Source of the DNA: Arthrobacter cupressi
GTDB taxonomy: Bacteria > Actinomycetota > Actinomycetes > Actinomycetales > Micrococcaceae
Direction: 5' to 3'
Length of the DNA stretch: 64,000 bases
Assembly (NCBI RefSeq): GCF_900099975.1
Contig: NZ_FNEI01000009.1
Location: 111,589 to 175,588 of the forward strand
Below are positions 8,145 through 17,061 of this stretch, piece by piece. The notes beneath the pieces were generated by a model. It saw nothing but the letters and a program-made list of their open reading frames with translations. It did not search any database and was not told the DNA's origin. Position 1 is the stretch's first letter. Every line of letters starts with the position of its first letter. The position numbers and the translations under genes are program-made.

Positions 8145-9365
8145 TCATGCCGGTGCGTGGAGCTGGGGCGTGGCGGCCGGTTGGGTGTCGGGTGCCCCGG
8201 CGGGTGCCGGGGCCGTGAACCTGCCGATGGTCAGTCCTTCCAGGAAGTGGTGGGTCGGTCCGGATCCCTTGATCAGGTCGGCAACGAGTTGACCTGTCAG
8301 CGGTGCCAGTGCCAGCCCGTCTCCTTCGTGGCCTGCCGCAACGATGTACCCATCGGTGCCTTGTGCCCAGTCGATGATGGGAAGCCCGTCTCCGGTGTAT
8401 GGCCTGAAGCCGGTCATGATGCGGATGATGCGGGTGTTGGCCAGCTCCGGGGCGATCCTGGCAGCGTGTTGGGCGATGGTTGCCACGACGTCCGGGTTTG
8501 ACCGTTTATCGAACCCTGCGAATTCACGGCTGCCGCCGATAAGGAGGTTCCCGGAAACAGTCTGTCCGAGCGAGAAGCCAACACCGTAGGGTGGTGCGTC
8601 GTCGTTGTCGGAGCGAAGGTGTTTCGAGGCGATGTACTGGGCGTCGAGCACACACCCGGTGACCTTCTTCGGAATGGATTCGGAGATCAGAATCGTTCCG
8701 CGGCGCGGCTGCACCGGAATGTCGATGTTCGACAGGGCACCAACTCTTTTTGCGAAAGGACCGGCGGCGTTGATGACAAGTTCGGTCGCAATGCTTCCCC
8801 TGGTGGTCTCTACCGAGGTCACTTTTCCCCGTTTGGTGTGCACACCGATGACCTCGCTGTGTGTCTGCAACACGGCTCCGTGCCTTCTGGCCGCACGGAA
8901 GAAGGCTGCGTTCAGCGCGAGGGGATTCACGTCGGCGTCGTCCGGACTGAACGAGGCGCCCAAGATGTGAGGGGCAAGGAACGGCTGGGCGGCGCGGGCG
9001 GCGTCTCCGTCGATCAGGGATACGGAGATGCCGGCGTTGCGCTGCTTCTGGATGAAGTCCTTCATGAACTCCATGTGACGGGGAGTTTCGATGACGACCA
9101 TCCCGCCGTCGGATTCGAACTCAACGCTGTGTTCGAGCTCCGCTTCAAGGGTGTCGTACATTCGACGGCTGGCCATGGCCAGCTCCATGTGCAGCCCGGG
9201 CCGTTTGGATTGCATGAAGATTGCCTTGTCGCACGCTCCCGAAGCTCCGGCTCCGGGGCCGTTCTTGTCGACAAGAACAACCTTGAGGCCGAGTTGGGCC
9301 AGGCGGAAGGCGATGGAACTGCCGGACACTCCTGCGCCGATAACGACGGCATCTGCCGATTTCAT
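8145..9365 (-). CDS. FAD-dependent amino/imino acid dehydrogenase, HcnC-like (DAO family)
   Basis: 406 residues of the D-amino-acid-oxidase/glycine-oxidase fold. The N-terminus carries the dinucleotide motif VVIGAGVSGSSIAFRL and a DKNGPG Rossmann acid; the C-terminal GFRPYTGDGLPIIDW and GHEGDGLALAP motifs contact FAD. The family includes the catalytic beta subunits of HCN synthase (HcnC), opine oxidases and multi-subunit D-hydroxyproline/L-proline dehydrogenases. Two flavin/iron-sulfur partner genes and a BFD-like gene lie immediately upstream, so this is the substrate-oxidising subunit of a heteromeric dehydrogenase. Its ATG overlaps the stop of the HcnB-like gene by 4 nt. The substrate is unknown: glycine, an N-alkylated amino acid, proline or pipecolate-like imino acid are all possible. 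The C-terminus ends in an Ala/Pro-rich tail. Confidence 0.85.
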   Translation of the reverse strand: MKSADAVVIGAGVSGSSIAFRLAQLGLKVVLVDKNGPGAGASGACDKAIFMQSKRPGLHMELAMASRRMYDTLEAELEHSVEFESDGGMVVIETPRHMEFMKDFIQKQRNAGISVSLIDGDAARAAQPFLAPHILGASFSPDDADVNPLALNAAFFRAARRHGAVLQTHSEVIGVHTKRGKVTSVETTRGSIATELVINAAGPFAKRVGALSNIDIPVQPRRGTILISESIPKKVTGCVLDAQYIASKHLRSDNDDAPPYGVGFSLGQTVSGNLLIGGSREFAGFDKRSNPDVVATIAQHAARIAPELANTRIIRIMTGFRPYTGDGLPIIDWAQGTDGYIVAAGHEGDGLALAPLTGQLVADLIKGSGPTHHFLEGLTIGRFTAPAPAGAPDTQPAATPQLHAPA

Positions 9366-10585
9366 GCGAAACTCTCATCCTTTTGGGCCACGGTCTTCCC
9401 CTGTTCGAGTTGCGTCCACAGATCGTCCGCGATCTGTCGGCCCTGCTCAATGTCGGGCATGAAGGTGATGGCACTCGATTTACGTGCTGCGCGGACGGCC
9501 GCTGATGCCGTGTCCACGGCCTCCGGGTTATGGATCAAGCCGAGGCGGCTGCCGATGACGGTGCCGGCAAGCGTACCTTGAGCCATCGAGATCTTCGCCC
9601 CCTCGATGCCGGTGACGTTCCCGGCCACGAAAAGGTTCTCCTGGCTGGTTTCCATTTCGGGGCTGTAGAGGGGAACGGTCCCTCCCAGTTCGTCGATCTT
9701 CGCCATTTCGGAGCCTTTGGTCAGTTCCTGGACGGGGTAGAGGCCTCCGGAGATACAGACGCAGTCAACATCGACGATTCGTGTCTTTCCGGGGTTGCCG
9801 TCCTTGTCGACCGTGGCAATTTCGACGTGCTGGACACGGTCGTTGCCGCCGATGGCGACAATGCTCTTGCGAAGGTTCAGGCGCGTTCCCATGAGGGGAA
9901 GGCCGAACTTCGGGTAGAACGTCAGTGCCAGGTTCCTGAAGGCACGGTTGGCGGCCAAACGGCCTCCCCAGCGGAGGAACGCGTTCGGGGCCAGCTCGGA
10001 CATTCCTGCCAGGTACTGCAGGTTCCGGTCGGGGTCGGAGAGGGTTCCGGAGAATACGTTCCTGGGTGCCAGGTAGATTCCGACGACGTCGGCACCGGCC
10101 ATGCTCAGTTCGTGGGCCACGGTAAGGGACAGCGGGTCGACTCCAACGACCGCGATCCGGTCCCCCGGCCGCACACGGTAGTAGTTGGTCAGGGTTTGGG
10201 CTGCGCCGATGGCCATGACACCTGGCAGGGACCAGCCCGGGAGCGGGATCGGGCGTTCAGCTGCGCCGGTGGCGACTACCGCATACCGCGCACATACCGT
10301 TTCGCCGTTGTCCAAAAACACTTCCCAGCCCGGGGTGATGTTCCATACCTGCCGGTTGGTCAGGATCTGCACCCCGGCATCGGTGGCGCGCTTGGCCAGT
10401 GCCTTGGAAACGTCGGCTCCGATCCACCACCCCGTTCCGGGTTCCTCGTGCAGCTGGCCCAGGAGTTTCCCTCCGGGGCGGGGATTCTCGTCGATGACGA
10501 CGACCTTGGCTCCGGCTTCCGCAGCAGCAACTGCTGCACTGAGTCCGGCCGGGCCCGCCCCGATGACGACAACATCAGAAATCAT
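9362..10585 (-). CDS. FAD/NAD(P)-binding oxidoreductase, HcnB/OoxA-like, lacking the fused BFD domain
   Basis: 407 residues with VVVIGAGPAGLSAA at the N-terminus (first dinucleotide site), VVATGAAERP (ATG motif) and VVGVDPLSL (second site), and a C-terminal FVAGNVTGIEG FAD segment. It resembles HcnB, opine oxidase subunit A and LhpF-type subunits, which relay electrons. Those are often about 460 residues with a C-terminal BFD-like [2Fe-2S] domain; here the protein stops early and the BFD-like domain is a separate gene at 10879. The ATG at 10585 is chosen for its AAGGGA ribosome site; an upstream in-frame start would add 15 poor residues. It overlaps the [2Fe-2S] gene by 11 nt and the HcnC-like gene by 4 nt, a sign of a stoichiometric complex. 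Confidence 0.85.
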   Translation of the reverse strand: MISDVVVIGAGPAGLSAAVAAAEAGAKVVVIDENPRPGGKLLGQLHEEPGTGWWIGADVSKALAKRATDAGVQILTNRQVWNITPGWEVFLDNGETVCARYAVVATGAAERPIPLPGWSLPGVMAIGAAQTLTNYYRVRPGDRIAVVGVDPLSLTVAHELSMAGADVVGIYLAPRNVFSGTLSDPDRNLQYLAGMSELAPNAFLRWGGRLAANRAFRNLALTFYPKFGLPLMGTRLNLRKSIVAIGGNDRVQHVEIATVDKDGNPGKTRIVDVDCVCISGGLYPVQELTKGSEMAKIDELGGTVPLYSPEMETSQENLFVAGNVTGIEGAKISMAQGTLAGTVIGSRLGLIHNPEAVDTASAAVRAARKSSAITFMPDIEQGRQIADDLWTQLEQGKTVAQKDESFA

Positions 10586-10904
10586 CGTGGTTTTCCCTTC
10601 GGTCTTCACCCTGCGATTCGAGGACATCACCGTCGCACGCCTGGGTGATGCACGCCCTGACGCTCGGGACGCCGTTGACGGTCATCCTGCATTCGAAGCA
10701 GTGCCCGATCCCGCAATAGAGACCACGGGGTTCCCCGTCCCGGTTGGAGTACCGAAGGGTCCGAACTCCATTTGCCAGCAGGGCCGAGGCAATGGAGTCG
10801 CCCTTGATGCCCAGGTAGGACTTGCCATCAAATTCGAACTCGATTTCCTCCGACGCCAACGGCCCGAGGACGGGGTGTTCACTTATTCTCTTCAACGCAA
10901 CCAT
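10575..10904 (-). CDS. (2Fe-2S)-binding protein, HcnA-like
   Basis: 109 residues, the size of HcnA and related gamma subunits. A plant-type ferredoxin-like fold is suggested by the cluster ligands C64, C69, C72 (CGIGHCFEC) and C85 (VRACIT). The protein would pass electrons between the two flavoprotein subunits encoded directly downstream. It overlaps the HcnB-like gene by 11 nt and the BFD-like gene by 26 nt. No signal peptide is present, so the complex is cytoplasmic or peripherally attached to the membrane. Confidence 0.85.
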   Translation of the reverse strand: MVALKRISEHPVLGPLASEEIEFEFDGKSYLGIKGDSIASALLANGVRTLRYSNRDGEPRGLYCGIGHCFECRMTVNGVPSVRACITQACDGDVLESQGEDRRENHDDF

Positions 10905-11190
10905 TCCTCGATTCGTCGCCGGCGCGGGAGGCTGCCAGATCTTTCAGCGTCATGGGACGGGCAGGCGGGTTGCTCGCCGGTCCAAGCTCTGCATCGGTGA
11001 GCAAAGCAGAGTGTTCGCGAAGCAGTGAGTGGATAAGGGGGCCGCAGGTCCGCCCCTGGCAAATGCCCATTCCGGCTCTGGTCTGCAGCTTCAGCTCGTG
11101 CGCCGAGATGGGTGCGTCCGCGTCAGCGAGGGAAGTTTCGACATCGTCGAGGTACACGTCCTCGCATCGACAAACAATTACTCTTTCCAT
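10879..11190 (-). CDS. BFD-like [2Fe-2S]-binding protein
   Basis: 103 residues. The N-terminal half is a bacterioferritin-associated-ferredoxin-like domain with ligands C7 and C9 (VCRCED) and C44 and C49 (GMGICQGRTCGP); the remainder is a low-complexity tail. In many HcnABC or opine-oxidase complexes this domain is fused to the B subunit; here it is free and is the first gene of the operon. The start is uncertain: MERV at 11190 begins the domain and follows AAGGAAAG closely, while MGEGK at 11205 is an alternative with GGAG further upstream. Confidence 0.8.
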   Translation of the reverse strand: MERVIVCRCEDVYLDDVETSLADADAPISAHELKLQTRAGMGICQGRTCGPLIHSLLREHSALLTDAELGPASNPPARPMTLKDLAASRAGDESRNGCVEENK

Positions 11191-11374
11191 CTTTCCTTCG
11201 CCCATTGTTGGTTGACTCCGGTGCCGTGATCTGAGACACCTTTGACTCAAACAATCAACAGCACTGCGGTCGGAGGTACAACCCTCGCAGGATCAGAAGG
11301 TGAGTAGTCCGGTTCAACAAATTCTTTACCTCGATGTGAGACCGCTCATGTGTTCCCGCCTTAAAGTCGATCCC
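11191..11374. promoter_or_regulatory. Divergent promoter region between the dehydrogenase operon and dapD
   Basis: The 184 bases between two diverging genes must hold both promoters. Near 11205-11260 an imperfect inverted arrangement (TTGTTGGTTGACTC ... GACTCAAACAATCAACA) is visible and could be the site of the LysR regulator at 4463; this is a guess from symmetry and location. A shorter GAGG-TACAA-CCTC inverted repeat lies further toward dapD. Confidence 0.35.
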
Positions 11375-12370
11375 ATGACACAGACCCTCCCTCAAGAGAC
11401 CCCGGCAGCAGCTGGGCATGGAAAGGCCCATGCCTGGGGATTGGCAACCGTAACTTCCGGCGGCACCGTCCTGGACGTCTGGTACCCGGCTCCAAAGCTT
11501 GGGGAACCAGAGGTATCAGCTGCGCCGCCGGCGGAACTTCCCCGGCTGGCAGCCGATGGAGCCGACGCCGACCGACGAGTGCATCTCAAGGTCGTCTTTA
11601 CCGAGATCGGGCTTGCTGACGCTCCCCGGGACACCGCAGACGCGTACCTGCGGCTCCATTTGCTCTCCCACCGGCTTGTTCAGCCCAACGGGCTGAACGT
11701 GGAAGGCATCTTTGATGCGCTGCCGAACGTGGTGTGGACCAACTTCGGCCCGTGTGAAGCCGCCGGTTTCGAAGAGACACGCGCCCGGCTGCGGGCACGC
11801 GGAAACGTGACCATCTATGGGGTGGACAAATTCCCGCGCATGGTGGACTACGTTGTTCCCACAGGCGTTCGAATCGCCGACGCCGACCGGATCCGTCTTG
11901 GGGCCCACCTGGCCGAAGGCACCACCGTCATGCACGAAGGCTTCGTGAACTTCAACGCCGGAACCCTGGGAGTCTCCATGGTCGAAGGCCGTATTTCGGC
12001 CGGCGTGGTTGTCGGGGACGGCTCCGATGTCGGGGGCGGAGCATCCATCATGGGCACCCTCTCCGGGGGCGGCCGGGAACGGGTAGCCCTGGGCGAGCGG
12101 GTCCTCCTGGGCGCAAATTCCGGGGTCGGGATTTCCATCGGAGACGACAGCATCGTCGAAGCGGGACTCTATGTCACTGCCGGGACCAGGGTCCGTGTCC
12201 TGAACGCAGCAGGCGGCGACGCCGCCGGGGAGGACCGTGTGGTCAAGGCCGCAGAGCTTTCAGGCGTGCCAAACCTGCTCTTCCGCAGGAATTCTTCTAC
12301 CGGGCAGGTCGAAGCCCTTCCCCGTGGTGGCCGTAGCGTCCAGCTCAATGATGCCCTCCACGCCAACTAG
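11375..12370 (+). CDS. dapD: Tetrahydrodipicolinate N-succinyltransferase
   Basis: 331 residues in the actinobacterial DapD style. It transfers succinyl from succinyl-CoA to 2,3,4,5-tetrahydrodipicolinate. The N-terminal half includes [14 protein letters not shown] and a [18 protein letters not shown] segment. The C-terminal half is a left-handed beta-helix with hexapeptide repeats and the family segments [22 protein letters not shown] and [14 protein letters not shown]. The ATG at 11375 matches the expected family N-terminus but lacks a clear ribosome site; an in-frame GTG at 11300 after AGGATCAG would add 25 residues and cannot be excluded. It diverges from the dehydrogenase-dapE operon and is followed by a 21-bp terminator hairpin. 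With dapC, dapE, dapF and lysA nearby it completes the succinylase branch. Confidence 0.9.
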   Translation: MTQTLPQETPAAAGHGKAHAWGLATVTSGGTVLDVWYPAPKLGEPEVSAAPPAELPRLAADGADADRRVHLKVVFTEIGLADAPRDTADAYLRLHLLSHRLVQPNGLNVEGIFDALPNVVWTNFGPCEAAGFEETRARLRARGNVTIYGVDKFPRMVDYVVPTGVRIADADRIRLGAHLAEGTTVMHEGFVNFNAGTLGVSMVEGRISAGVVVGDGSDVGGGASIMGTLSGGGRERVALGERVLLGANSGVGISIGDDSIVEAGLYVTAGTRVRVLNAAGGDAAGEDRVVKAAELSGVPNLLFRRNSSTGQVEALPRGGRSVQLNDALHAN

Positions 12371-12382
12371 TATCTCAACGAT

Positions 12383-12428
12383 GTGAAGGCGGGTTGGAGT
12401 CCTGCATAGGACTCCAACCCGCCTTCAC
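12383..12428 (+). terminator. Perfect 21-bp hairpin after dapD
   Basis: The left arm (12383-12403, starting GTGAAGGCGGG) pairs perfectly with the right arm (12408-12428, ending CCCGCCTTCAC) around a GCAT loop. It lies 13 nt after the dapD stop and is followed by ATTACTACT rather than a long T run. It is a strong transcription stop candidate. Confidence 0.8.
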
Positions 12429-12620
12429 TATTACTACTCGCGAATGCATCATCCCGCCCCCATCCGGCTTCGGAGGGGGCGCGGAGAAACTTTTCTTCTA
12501 GGGGCTCTGGCTGGCAACCAATGGCAGGCGTAGCGTCCATTAGAACGGTGAACAAGGCGGGCGCCGCGCGCATGATGTGATGCATTGACGCACCACCCCG
12601 TCCGTGTAGAGGAGCCGGAA

Positions 12621-14771
12621 ATGGCGGGATGGAACAACGATACGGCTGCCGGGCCGTTGGGCGCCGGGACTGTGACCTTGGTTGAGGGATCGTCTTTTAG
12701 CATTTCCCAGGCCAACGGAGACATTCTTCCCGAGTTGCCTCACGGCGTCTTCCATCAGGACACACGGATCGTTTCCCGCTGGACTTTGACCATCAACAAT
12801 CAAGCGATTGAGCCATTGGTTGCAGAGACCACCGAGCCCTATAGAGCAGTTTTTTCGGGCAGGGTGCCGCGCCCGGACGGTTACGCCGACAGCCCGCTGC
12901 TGGTGGAACGGCAACGCGAGGTGGGGGCCGGGATCCTGGAGCAGGTCACCATACACAACTACTCACTCGAACCGGTCACCTGCGTCATCCGCCTTGAGGT
13001 CGGGGCGGACTTCGCGGACCTCTTCGAAGTGAAGGAAGCCCGCATCCAGAGACAATGGGACGAAACACGGCAGCCTCATGGTGACTCGCTGACCATCAAA
13101 TCCGTCTGGCAGGACCTCAGCAAAACTGTCATCATCACCGCTCAAGGTGCACATGCCGGCCCTGACGCTTTGACCTATGACGTCCTCATCCCGGCAAAGG
13201 AGCAATGGAGCCGTCGTTTCCATGCCGTTCCCGTCGCTGACGGTGAAAGCCCTGCAGCGCCGTTCGCCCACCAGGGGGAAGCATCACCGCACGATGTGCG
13301 GCAACGGGAGTGGGTGGAAAAAATTCCGGTCGTGCAGATGGGAAGCCGCTCGATCGAACGGACCCTGCGGCGCAGCTACGAAGACCTGGGTGCGCTGCGG
13401 ATTGAAGATCCGGAACATCCGGAAAGGGTGGTCGTGGCCGCAGGTGCACCCTGGTTCATGACTTTGTTCGGCCGCGATTCGCTGTGGGCCTCGGAGATGG
13501 CATTGCCGGTGGACCCATCCCTGGCGCTGGGCACCCTCCAGACGCTGGCGGAACGTCAGGGAACAGTGGTGGATCCGATAAGCGAGGAGGAACCGGGCAA
13601 GATCCTGCATGAGGTCCGGCTTGGGGTCTCCAGTGGGCTTTCATTGGGCGGCAAGAGTGCCTACTACGGCAGCGTCGACGCAACTCCCCTGTTTGTGAAC
13701 GTTCTGGGTGCCGTCAGCAGATGGGGATTCGCCAAGGAAACCATCGCCGCACTGCTGCCGCACGCGGACCGTGCGCTGGAATGGATACGGGACTATGGCG
13801 ACAAGGACGGAGACGGCTTCGTCGAATATGCCCGGCTCAACGACCAAGGCCTCCTCAACCAAGGCTGGAAGGACTCCTGGGACGGGGTCACCTTTGCTGA
13901 TGGGCGGATACCGGAGGCGCCGATCGCTCTGTGTGAAGTCCAGGCATACGTCTACAGTGCCTATATGTCCCGGGCCTGGATGGCCTACGACGCCGGTGAC
14001 CGGGGCCTGGCCACCGACCTTGAAGAGCGCGCTGCCCGGTTGAAACAGCGATTCAACGAACAATTCTGGCTTCCGGACAAGGGCTACTTCGCTCTCGCTC
14101 TCGACCGGGACAAACACGCGGTCGACGCATGCACCTCCAACATGGGCCAATGTCTCTGGTACGGCATCGTGGATGACGACAAGGTTCCCACGGTCGTCGA
14201 GCGCCTGATGTCGCCGGAAATGTTCAGCGGCTGGGGCGTGCGGACCCTGGCCTCGGACATGGGCGCCTACAACCCGGCCAGCTACCACAACGGCTCGGTG
14301 TGGCCGCACGACAATGCGGTCATCGTCGCAGGCCTGATGCGCTACGGTTTCGTCCACGAAGCGCAGCGCATCGCTACTGCATTGCTGGAGGCTGCGGACT
14401 ACTCGGACGGACGCCTGCCCGAACTGTTCTGCGGCTTTGACCGTCGCAAATACCTGCAGCCCGTTCCCTATCCGACAGCCTGCTCCCCGCAGGCATGGGC
14501 ATCGACGACACCGATCTTCCTGATGACGAGCCTCCTGCGATACGACGTCTACGTGTCACTGGGCGGGCTGTGGCTTGATCCGGTCCTCCCGGACTCGTTC
14601 GGTGAACTGCACATTAGTAACGCACCCACGGGCGCAGGACCGGTCACCATAGATGCCGTGGTCACAAACGCCTCCGTCAGGGGTCTTCCGGAGGGCCTTG
14701 TTTTCCACCGCGGCTCCCGGCCTTGGATGACCGAACTCATGGAACAGTCACACCTTGATCAGGAGAAATAG
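12621..14771 (+). CDS. Glycogen-debranching-type amylo-alpha-1,6-glucosidase family protein
   Basis: 716 residues. The N-terminal domain (about 10-230, from GAGTVTLVEGSSFSIS) matches the 'glycogen debranching enzyme N-terminal' beta-sandwich. The remainder is an (alpha/alpha)6 barrel with FGRDSLWASEMA, GDGFVEY, GWKDSWDG and NGSVWPHDNA signatures of the GH13/GH15-linked debranching family. It probably removes glucose from branched or alpha-linked oligosaccharides in the cytoplasm. The ATG at 12621 has GAGGAG 8 nt upstream and replaces a TTG reading 36 nt earlier. It interrupts the amino-acid gene cluster functionally, having no evident link to the dap genes on either side, and is flanked by two strong hairpins. 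Confidence 0.85.
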   Translation: MAGWNNDTAAGPLGAGTVTLVEGSSFSISQANGDILPELPHGVFHQDTRIVSRWTLTINNQAIEPLVAETTEPYRAVFSGRVPRPDGYADSPLLVERQREVGAGILEQVTIHNYSLEPVTCVIRLEVGADFADLFEVKEARIQRQWDETRQPHGDSLTIKSVWQDLSKTVIITAQGAHAGPDALTYDVLIPAKEQWSRRFHAVPVADGESPAAPFAHQGEASPHDVRQREWVEKIPVVQMGSRSIERTLRRSYEDLGALRIEDPEHPERVVVAAGAPWFMTLFGRDSLWASEMALPVDPSLALGTLQTLAERQGTVVDPISEEEPGKILHEVRLGVSSGLSLGGKSAYYGSVDATPLFVNVLGAVSRWGFAKETIAALLPHADRALEWIRDYGDKDGDGFVEYARLNDQGLLNQGWKDSWDGVTFADGRIPEAPIALCEVQAYVYSAYMSRAWMAYDAGDRGLATDLEERAARLKQRFNEQFWLPDKGYFALALDRDKHAVDACTSNMGQCLWYGIVDDDKVPTVVERLMSPEMFSGWGVRTLASDMGAYNPASYHNGSVWPHDNAVIVAGLMRYGFVHEAQRIATALLEAADYSDGRLPELFCGFDRRKYLQPVPYPTACSPQAWASTTPIFLMTSLLRYDVYVSLGGLWLDPVLPDSFGELHISNAPTGAGPVTIDAVVTNASVRGLPEGLVFHRGSRPWMTELMEQSHLDQEK

Positions 14772-14779
14772 CTTGTGGG

Positions 14780-14821
14780 CGAAAGGGGGGTGGACGTTTG
14801 CAAGCGTCCACCCCCCTTTCG
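14780..14821. terminator. Convergent terminator hairpin
   Basis: CGAAAGGGGGGTGGACG pairs with CGTCCACCCCCCTTTCG across a short TTTGCAAG loop between the convergent debranching gene and dapC. It is G/C-rich with A and T flanks, fitting a bidirectional intrinsic terminator. Confidence 0.8.
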
Positions 14822-14846
14822 AAGTGGGTAAACGGCCGGTTCCGGA

Positions 14847-16028
14847 TCAGGTCCCGGCTGTCATATTGGCTGCCTCAAGCCGCTGAGCTGCGGCGGCCAC
14901 CCGTTCGTCGGAGCCGGTGATGGCGAACCTGACGTACCCCTCCCCCGCTTGGCCATAGAAGGCCCCCGGCCCGACAATGATCCCCAGTTCTGCCATCGCC
15001 TGAACGGTCTGCCAGGTGTCCTGGCCTGCGGTAGCCCACAGGTACAAGCCGGCTTCCGAGTGCTCAACCTTCAACCCCGCTCGCAGCAGCGCCGGAAGTA
15101 GAATCTCCCGCCGCCGGCGATAGGTGTTCTTCTGCTCCCTGACGTGCTCGTCGCTGGTCAGGGCTGCCTCCATGGCCGCCATGATCGGTGACGGGACGAT
15201 CATTCCTGCGTGCTTGCGCGTATTGACCAGGTTGGCGATGATCTTTTCGTCTCCTGCTACGAAGGCAGCGCGGTATCCGGCAAGGTTTGACTGTTTACTC
15301 AATGAGTACAGGGAGAGCAGCCCTTGGTGGGATCCGCCGGCGACTTCGGGGTCAAGGACACAAGGCACCGGCGATCCGCCCTCTTCGGGGTCCCACGCTC
15401 CCCAACCCAGCTCGGCGTAGCATTCATCGGAGGCGACAACGGCTCCGAGTTCCCGTGCCTGGCCGACCATCGACTTCATGGATGCAAGGTCCCGAACCTG
15501 GCCGGTGGGATTGCCGGGGGAATTGATCCAGACCAGGCGCACCCTTCGGAGCACGGCCGGGTCCAGTTCCTCGAGGGAGTCGCTGGCAACGACTGTTGCC
15601 CCGCACAATTTGGCCCCGATGTCGTAGGTCGGGTATGCGATTTTCGGGCGAACGACCACATCCAGGGGGCCAAGTCCCAGCATGAAGGGCAGCCAAGCAA
15701 TGATTTCCTTCGATCCGACCGTAGGCATGATGGCTTCCGGGCTGAGATGGGCCACGTTCCTGCGGCGTGCGAACCAGAACGCAATGGTTTCCCGAAGGGA
15801 CGCGGTGCCATGCGCGCCAGGGTACCCGGGAGCATTGGCCGAGCGGACCAGTGCTTCGCGGATGATCAGCGGCGTCGGGTCAACGGGTGTGCCGAGGGAG
15901 AGGTCCACCGGCCCGTCCGGATGATTGGCTGCAATGGTCTTGTACGGTGCCATGGTGTCCCATGGGTAATCCGGGAGACCGAGGCCAAGAGGCCTTGTTG
16001 GCGTAAGCGGTTTTGGTTGGACAGTCAT
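14847..16028 (-). CDS. dapC: Succinyldiaminopimelate transaminase
   Basis: 393 residues of the fold-type I class I/II aminotransferases. Visible are GYPGAHGTASLRETI, VGSKEIIAWLPF, the INSPGNPTGQ cofactor segment, SDECYAELGW and the PLP lysine in LYSLSKQSNLAGYRAAF, and an Arg-containing YVRFAI near the end. This matches the actinobacterial DapC type, which aminates N-succinyl-2-amino-6-oxopimelate using glutamate. The ATG overlaps the dapF stop (ATGA), so dapC is the third gene of the lysA-dapF-dapC unit. The substrate assignment leans on the gene context. Confidence 0.88.
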   Translation of the reverse strand: MTVQPKPLTPTRPLGLGLPDYPWDTMAPYKTIAANHPDGPVDLSLGTPVDPTPLIIREALVRSANAPGYPGAHGTASLRETIAFWFARRRNVAHLSPEAIMPTVGSKEIIAWLPFMLGLGPLDVVVRPKIAYPTYDIGAKLCGATVVASDSLEELDPAVLRRVRLVWINSPGNPTGQVRDLASMKSMVGQARELGAVVASDECYAELGWGAWDPEEGGSPVPCVLDPEVAGGSHQGLLSLYSLSKQSNLAGYRAAFVAGDEKIIANLVNTRKHAGMIVPSPIMAAMEAALTSDEHVREQKNTYRRRREILLPALLRAGLKVEHSEAGLYLWATAGQDTWQTVQAMAELGIIVGPGAFYGQAGEGYVRFAITGSDERVAAAAQRLEAANMTAGT

Positions 16029-17020
16029 CGGGCCACCTCAAGAAGGTCCTGTGCGGTCGGGGACGCATCGTCGACGTCCCACATTTCAGGGTCAATGGTG
16101 CCGTTGGCGACCATCCTGGCTGGTCCGCGCAGGAACACGTGCTCGCGGACCGCTCCTCCCATCCCCCGTTCCCTCTGGAAACGGACAAGTACGGGGCCGC
16201 CGGGCATTTGCACCGTCCACTGGTCGTCCTGAAATCCGGAGAGAATACGGACGGCGGCCGCGGTGGCGCACGCCCCGGTCCCGCAGGCCTGGGTTTCGCC
16301 AACTGAGCGCTCGTAGACGCGCATCGTGATGACTCGGGGCGTATCGGGGTCGGACTCATCCGTCAGGGAAGCGAATTCAACGTTGGTGCCACGTCGGGGC
16401 TGTGGACTGACGACAGGTTCGCGGGCCAGATCCAGCGGCGCAAGGGAGCTGTTCGCCGGCAGGATAACAACGGTGTGAGGGTTGCCCATATCGATGGACA
16501 GCCCGCGGCGAGGTTCCGACCCGGCAACGCTCACGTGCGCATCCGTGCCGTCTTCGGAGGCACGTTCCGGGAACGCCTTCCGCCACGGACCCATGTCGAT
16601 CTCATAGTCGCGGCCGATCCGTGTGACCTTTTTGGCCCCGGCGCGGGTTCCCACCGTTAGCGTGGATCCCTCCGGCAGCTCCGCCAGGCCGATGCTGAGG
16701 AGAAAATGGACAAACACGCGAACACCGTTGCCGCACATTTCGGCCACGCTTCCGTCCGCGTTGCGGTAGTCCATGAACCATTCGGCCTCCGGTGCGAACG
16801 ACAGCAGCTCACGGCCTTCCGGAAGCCTCTCCGAGCGGACGGCCCGGATCAGGCCGTCAGCGCCGATTCCGCGGTGCCTGTTGCAGATCCAGGCTGTCAT
16901 CGCGGGACTGATCTCCCGTGTGCCGTCCGGGTCGGCGAACAAGACGAAGTCGTTTCCTGTACCGTGTCCTTTCCAGAAGGGGAAGCCCCGGCCGGCGGCG
17001 GGAGATGAGCTGTCTGTCAT
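16025..17020 (-). CDS. dapF: Diaminopimelate epimerase
   Basis: 331 residues, slightly long for DapF. The enzyme interconverts LL-DAP and meso-DAP without cofactor using two cysteines. Both active-site motifs are present: AEMCGNGVRVF in the first half and GETQACGTGACA in the second, each in one of two pseudo-symmetric domains, with FWKGHGTGNDF at the N-terminus. The ATG at 17020 has AAAGG upstream; a GTG at 17065 that overlaps the lysA stop (GTGA) would add 15 residues and is possible. It lies between lysA and dapC with 4-nt overlap on the dapC side. Confidence 0.92.
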   Translation of the reverse strand: MTDSSSPAAGRGFPFWKGHGTGNDFVLFADPDGTREISPAMTAWICNRHRGIGADGLIRAVRSERLPEGRELLSFAPEAEWFMDYRNADGSVAEMCGNGVRVFVHFLLSIGLAELPEGSTLTVGTRAGAKKVTRIGRDYEIDMGPWRKAFPERASEDGTDAHVSVAGSEPRRGLSIDMGNPHTVVILPANSSLAPLDLAREPVVSPQPRRGTNVEFASLTDESDPDTPRVITMRVYERSVGETQACGTGACATAAAVRILSGFQDDQWTVQMPGGPVLVRFQRERGMGGAVREHVFLRGPARMVANGTIDPEMWDVDDASPTAQDLLEVAR

Positions 17021-17061
17021 GTCAGTGGGAACCTTTCGGGGCTGCAAACGGGATGGCGTAA

